From the NCBI GenBank assembly GCA_039881145.1, contig JAYKKI010000061.1, positions 11,196,001-11,260,000 on the forward strand: a stretch of 64,000 nt of DNA, written 5' to 3'. Both the position numbers and the translations under genes were made by a program. Shown one piece after another: positions 59,727 to 64,000 of this stretch; within the stretch, counting starts at the first letter, position 1; the number at the start of each line of letters is the position of its first letter. The notes below the pieces were generated by a model. The model saw only the letters and a list, made by a program, of their open reading frames with translations, was not told the DNA's origin and did not search any database. Source of the stretch: Druceiella hillmani. Lineage: Eukaryota; Arthropoda; Insecta; Lepidoptera; Hepialidae.

Positions 59727-60516
59727 ACCTAACCTAACCTAACCTAACCTGACCCGACCCGACCCGACCCGACCCGACCCGACCCGACCCGACCCGACCC
59801 GACCCGACCAGACCCGACCCGACCCGACCCGACCCGACCCGACCCGACCCGACCCGACCCGACCCGACCCGACCCGACCCGACCCGACCCGACCCGACCC
59901 GACCCGACCCGACCCGACCCGACCCGACCCGACCCGACCCGACCCGACCCGACCCGACCCGACCCGACCCGACCCGACCCGACCCGACCCGACCCGACCC
60001 GACCCGACCCGACCCGACCCGACCCGACCCGACCCGACCCGACCCGACCCGACCCGACCCGACCCGACCCGACCCGACCCGACCCGACCCGACCCGACCC
60101 GACCCGACCCGACCCGACGCGACGCGACGCGACCCGACCCGACCCGACCCGACCCGACCCGACCCGACCCGACCCGACCCGACCCGACCCGACCCGACCC
60201 GACCCGACCCGACCCGACCCGACCCGACCCGACCCGACCTAACCCGACCTAACCTAAGCTAACCTAAGCTAACCTAAACTAACCTAAGCTAACCTAAGCT
60301 AACCTAAGCTAACCTAAGCTAACCTAAGCTAACCTAAGCTAACCTAAGCTAACCTAAGCTAACCTAAGCTACGCTAAGCTAAGCTACGCTAAGCTAAGCT
60401 AAGCTAAGCTAACCTAACCTAACCTAACCTAACCTAAGCTAACCTAACCTAACCTAACCTAAGCTAACCTAACCTAAGCTAAGCTAAGCTAACCTAACCT
60501 AACCTAACTTAACCTA
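59726..60516. repeat. Telomere-like pentamer block: TTAGG and TCGGG type
   Basis: Three zones on +: five AACCT units (59726-59750), about 98 GACCC units (59751-60240) with rare GACCA and GACGC variants, then mixed AACCT and AAGCT units to 60516. Complements are TTAGG (canonical insect telomere), TCGGG and TTAGC. Unique sequence on both sides makes it an interstitial array, not a chromosome end. The GACCC core is CpG-rich in a strongly AT-rich region. Confidence 0.95.
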
Positions 60517-61259
60517 GCGATGATAATATTGAAATCCTTCCGAAGTGGTTATATTTCCGAATTACTTCATTCATTATTTAAATTAATCGTTAATGTATAT
60601 TACTCGGCATTATGTATTTTACTGGTATCATTGATGCGCCCACATCTCTTATTTAATAAATTAAAACATCGATTTTTAATCACCCAGTATAATTATTACG
60701 TAAACATAAAGAAACATCATTAAATCTATTAACAATTAATTAACTTTGGAAAAGATTAAGATTTTGGGTTCTCAATATATGTCAGCAAAACAATAAACAA
60801 TCCCATCTATGAACATATTGTAGTACATTTCTCTCGTTGAGTAAAAATACCCAGTCCAACCTATAAGAATTGAGCAATTTCTCTACAGGAACGCTATTTT
60901 TCAGGGAAATATTTAATATTAATTCGTTGCTTGGTCACAGAGTTACAAAGAAACAAATAAACTGACAAATAAACAAAATTCGAATTTATAACATTAGTAG
61001 CCTCTGCTCACGGGTTTATAGTGATGTGTCCTATTTGTCAATCAACATGTAAGGCCAAACTGAATATTATTTTCATTTTATTTAGCAATAACAACTCCAT
61101 CTAACATCGAGTAATATTACTACGAAGAAGACATTTGGTTAAAAAGACTGAATTGGCACATGCTATAAATAGATATAAAATGAGCAATTCTGGGACTACC
61201 TAGAATGAAACTGGCAGGCACAAAAAATAATAGAAGGAAATAATATAATTGTTATATAT

Positions 61260-61400
61260 ATACATGTAATACAAGTGGATGTAATGGAGTGGGTGTTATG
61301 CGAAAAGACCATTTGAAATCACATATTATTGAGTTTCGACTAATGTCAAATCAAGTAGGGTTGCAATATTAGATATACATAAAAACCTTATTCAAGTTTA
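61260..61400 (+). pseudogene. Possible LINE endonuclease fragment
   Basis: A frame reads GVGVMRKDHLKSHIIEFRLM, then SNQVGLQY and a stop, then IYIKTLFKFIRLHK, resembling the stretch before the IxxYAPT motif of LINE endonucleases. The match is short and from memory. Confidence 0.3.
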
Positions 61401-61694
61401 TTCGCCTACATAAAAGTTGGAGGAAAAAGAAATACAACATTTCTACAATCATCCTAAAAGGGCCACAGAAAGGAATGGCGAGCCATGAAGCAGGTCTTCA
61501 CCCAACACTGGGTGCCCCAATGGATAGGCCTATCAGGCTACTTGACTTGTGTTGTAAAACTGTTTTAAATTGTTCTGTATTGCATTATAAGCACACTACG
61601 TTTATATTCCGAGGATATATGCTGTATTTTTCATATAAAATCACTTTTAAAGTTCAAGTTACCAAACTCGCTCTAAAAACGCAGTTTATTAACA

Positions 61695-61705
61695 CGTGAC
61701 GTCAC
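61695..61705. promoter_or_regulatory. Overlapping E-box and CRE-like palindrome
   Basis: The sequence cacgtgacgtca joins CACGTG and TGACGTCA. No gene start is recognised nearby, so a function is not supported. Confidence 0.25.
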
Positions 61706-64000
61706 ACACCAGTAAACATAAACAAAGACTGAAAATTATTTTATTTAAATATATAATTTATTATGTATTTCTTTTTATGTAATACACAATACGTGACGAA
61801 TTCATATTATAAAAAATATACTAAATGTAAAGGGGATAGTTACAAATTTAAAAAGGGAAAAGAAGAGAGGATTTAAATACAGTGGCTACACTCGATCTAT
61901 TTACTTATATGCGACGTTATCTGATTTTAAACCAATAACAGGGCATTTGCAAGTTTAGTCGAATTTCAAAAAATATTATGACTTCTTTACTTTTTTTTAT
62001 AAAATGTAAACTTATTCTTTAGAAAATAAAAAGAAATACGCTTATTTACGATATAAATCTAATAGGATGACCACGAGTTGTGGTATATTAGCCTACTGAG
62101 TATAAATGATATCTTAAGTATTGCGATATTGTTGAAGTGATGAAATGAATTATTTTTTTACAGTTCATTAAGTCATATAATGTATTCTTTCTTTTCGTAA
62201 ATTAAAAGCTTCAATAAAAAAAATAAATAAATGTATCAATCCAGACTATAGTTTACTTCCATCTAAATTTTTTTTCAAAATCACATACTACTGGACGTAC
62301 TGACGACAAGATATTATATTTTTAGTAAGAATTTATTATTTCTTGTTAAATTCTTTTTAATAATGCAGAGCTTAGTACTCTTGACACATGAATTAATGAA
62401 AAAATGTCAATCAAACTATCAACCTAAAAAGTTTAAACCGGTTTGCAACTCAAAACACAGCTACTGTTCAAATCGTTACAATTCAGAATTTCACATTTAT
62501 TAATACGGGTTATCATTTATAAAAGTCACAGACTAACCATTTTACTTAAGATACCATCACTTTATTCATATGTTAAGCATATACATTTTTCGTATAAAGA
62601 TCCGAATTATTAGGTCGCAAAAGTTTAAACGGGGGAATTTTTTAACCATCCAATCGAATGGGATATCCACAGGATTAACTGATAATAAAAATTATGTTGC
62701 TATTTATGATTACCGTATACGAATTGCCATATTTTACTTGACACCTTCTCCCAAAATCTTCAGCAATAGCAATCTCCCAAATTTGTTTATATTCTGAAAC
62801 GACAAAACCGCAAAAATTCCAACTAAGTACTCTTATTTTCTTTATTTGATACTTTTCAGCGCACGACTTATTCGGTGGTTATTTGAATTTGGTTCAACTT
62901 TCTGGTAAAAAAGTTTTATTTTTTTATGCCTATGCTTAACTTATGATTACCAAAAAATCAGGACCTTGCGATAGATTCAATAACATCTCATTCGTTGAAA
63001 TCGCATCAGATATTTTCGGCATTAAGTGAACTTAAATATAATCATAAACATATACTTTTATAGATACGTGCCATATATTCATACATATAAATCACATTCA
63101 CCTTCTTTGGTTTTCACGTAGATAGTGCTTCATGCCTATATAGACCTATGCACCTGTCTACCAATATTGTAATTTATATCTTTGTTTATACTATACTTAC
63201 TTCTATACTTACCCATTAATATCTTAATTGCTTCATGCCTTTGTATGTATCTGCACGTGCTTATTTTACTTTGTTCCTTTCTTGGCTATGTGAAGACAGA
63301 TCAAAAGAGCGCAAATTCGGTTAGTTTTCTCCTCATCATTAAAGAATTCCTATCATTATCTTCCTGTTCCATAAATGTACCCATATAAAAAGAGAGATTT
63401 TTACCACCTTTAATCGCATCTACATTTTAGCCATATTTGTTCCTCAATCGCCCAAATGCCTCCAAGTTGCAAACGTCAAAGTTAATGCAGATCGAATTGA
63501 TTTAATAGGAGAATGTCAATAGTTTGAATTTCATAATTTTATGTGTATACTAACAATAAAGAATAGTAAGAAAACTTTTAACTCATTACAGCCAAACACG
63601 AATCCAGTGACGTTGATTAGATGTAATCTAATGATGTATTTTCACAAAATTAATAAACACCATATTTGAAAATCCTTACGTAACCAAATTGGCGACTAGA
63701 TTTCGGGTTACAAGACACAAAGAACATTTGTTTAAAGAAAATATTATGTAATATATAATGTGAAGAAAGTTTTTTAAATTAATTAATATACTGACGGCAT
63801 GTGTCATTTGCAATAGATAGCTACTTTTTCGATTTCGACTAATTATAGAAGGCTGAATTTGAATTTCACAATATTTTGAGATTCAAGATCGCGGATCTTG
63901 TCATTTTCAATAAAACGCTACTACGTTCGTTCGCGACGAATGATGGGATCCTGAATTCAAATTTTTTGAGATTTAAGATAGCAAGGTGTGTCATTCACAA

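Larger units (their letters stand above)
60517..64000. other. Right-end region, no intact gene recognised
   Basis: AT-rich, stop-rich. The ORFs at 60520-60723, 61475-61699, 62570-62797 and 63182-63388 show no family signature. A weak LINE-like fragment (61260-61400) and an E-box/CRE-like site (61695-61705) are listed separately. Confidence 0.5.

Noticed and set aside
59726..60516. True chromosome end
   Set aside because: At least 3.4 kb of non-telomeric sequence follows on the right and the block is short, so it is interstitial.

Overview
The window looks like insect nuclear DNA: about 70 % A+T by eye, spliced clip-domain serine protease genes with GT/AG introns, very large repeat-filled introns, and a block of CCTAA pentamers, which is the complement of the common insect telomere unit TTAGG. 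That unit argues against Drosophila-like flies. I cannot name the order. There is no sign of bacterial DNA, operons, CRISPR arrays or rRNA/tRNA genes.

Two related trypsin-like protease genes lie in tandem on the + strand. Gene A (3903-9613) shows only its last three coding exons; the clip, activation and His exons must lie left of the window. Gene B (20011-52499) appears complete: seven exons join in phase into a 366-residue protein with signal peptide, six-cysteine clip domain, activation site R117/I118, catalytic His158, Asp213 and Ser313, and a trypsin-type S1 aspartate (Asp307). A and B share intron positions and phases over their last three exons, so they are tandem duplicates. Such proteases act as zymogen-stored steps of extracellular cascades (melanization, Toll activation); which step cannot be read from sequence.

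The rest is repeats and decayed mobile elements. From the left: a 64-bp satellite (1-2560, exactly 40 monomers by spacing); a LINE 5' part inside gene A intron 1 (about 5260-7440); a P/THAP9-type transposase fragment (about 13.08-13.50 kb); a PIF/Harbinger transposon with a Myb/SANT partner gene and a HARBI1-like nuclease between matching termini (14514-18632); a Penelope-like retroelement on the - strand (20.8-23.2 kb); a 1.57-kb minisatellite in gene B intron 1; a Helitron (about 43.5-47.3 kb) and a hAT transposase remnant (about 49.1-50.8 kb) in gene B intron 6. Right of gene B there are no recognised genes, but four tandem or dispersed repeat families, strong hairpins, and a 790-bp telomere-like block with a TCGGG core.

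The most interesting signals are five hammerhead-ribozyme motifs in the Penelope-derived repeats (one with a complete core at 32271-32311), arranged partly as head-to-head pairs in inverted repeats; the CpG-dense, G-quadruplex-capable TCGGG array next to a perfect hairpin; a miRNA-precursor-like hairpin in gene B intron 1; and a nearly AG-free intronic minisatellite with repeated TACTAAC branch-point words. Everything was read by eye without database searches, so family names rest on remembered motifs and copy numbers are approximate unless stated.
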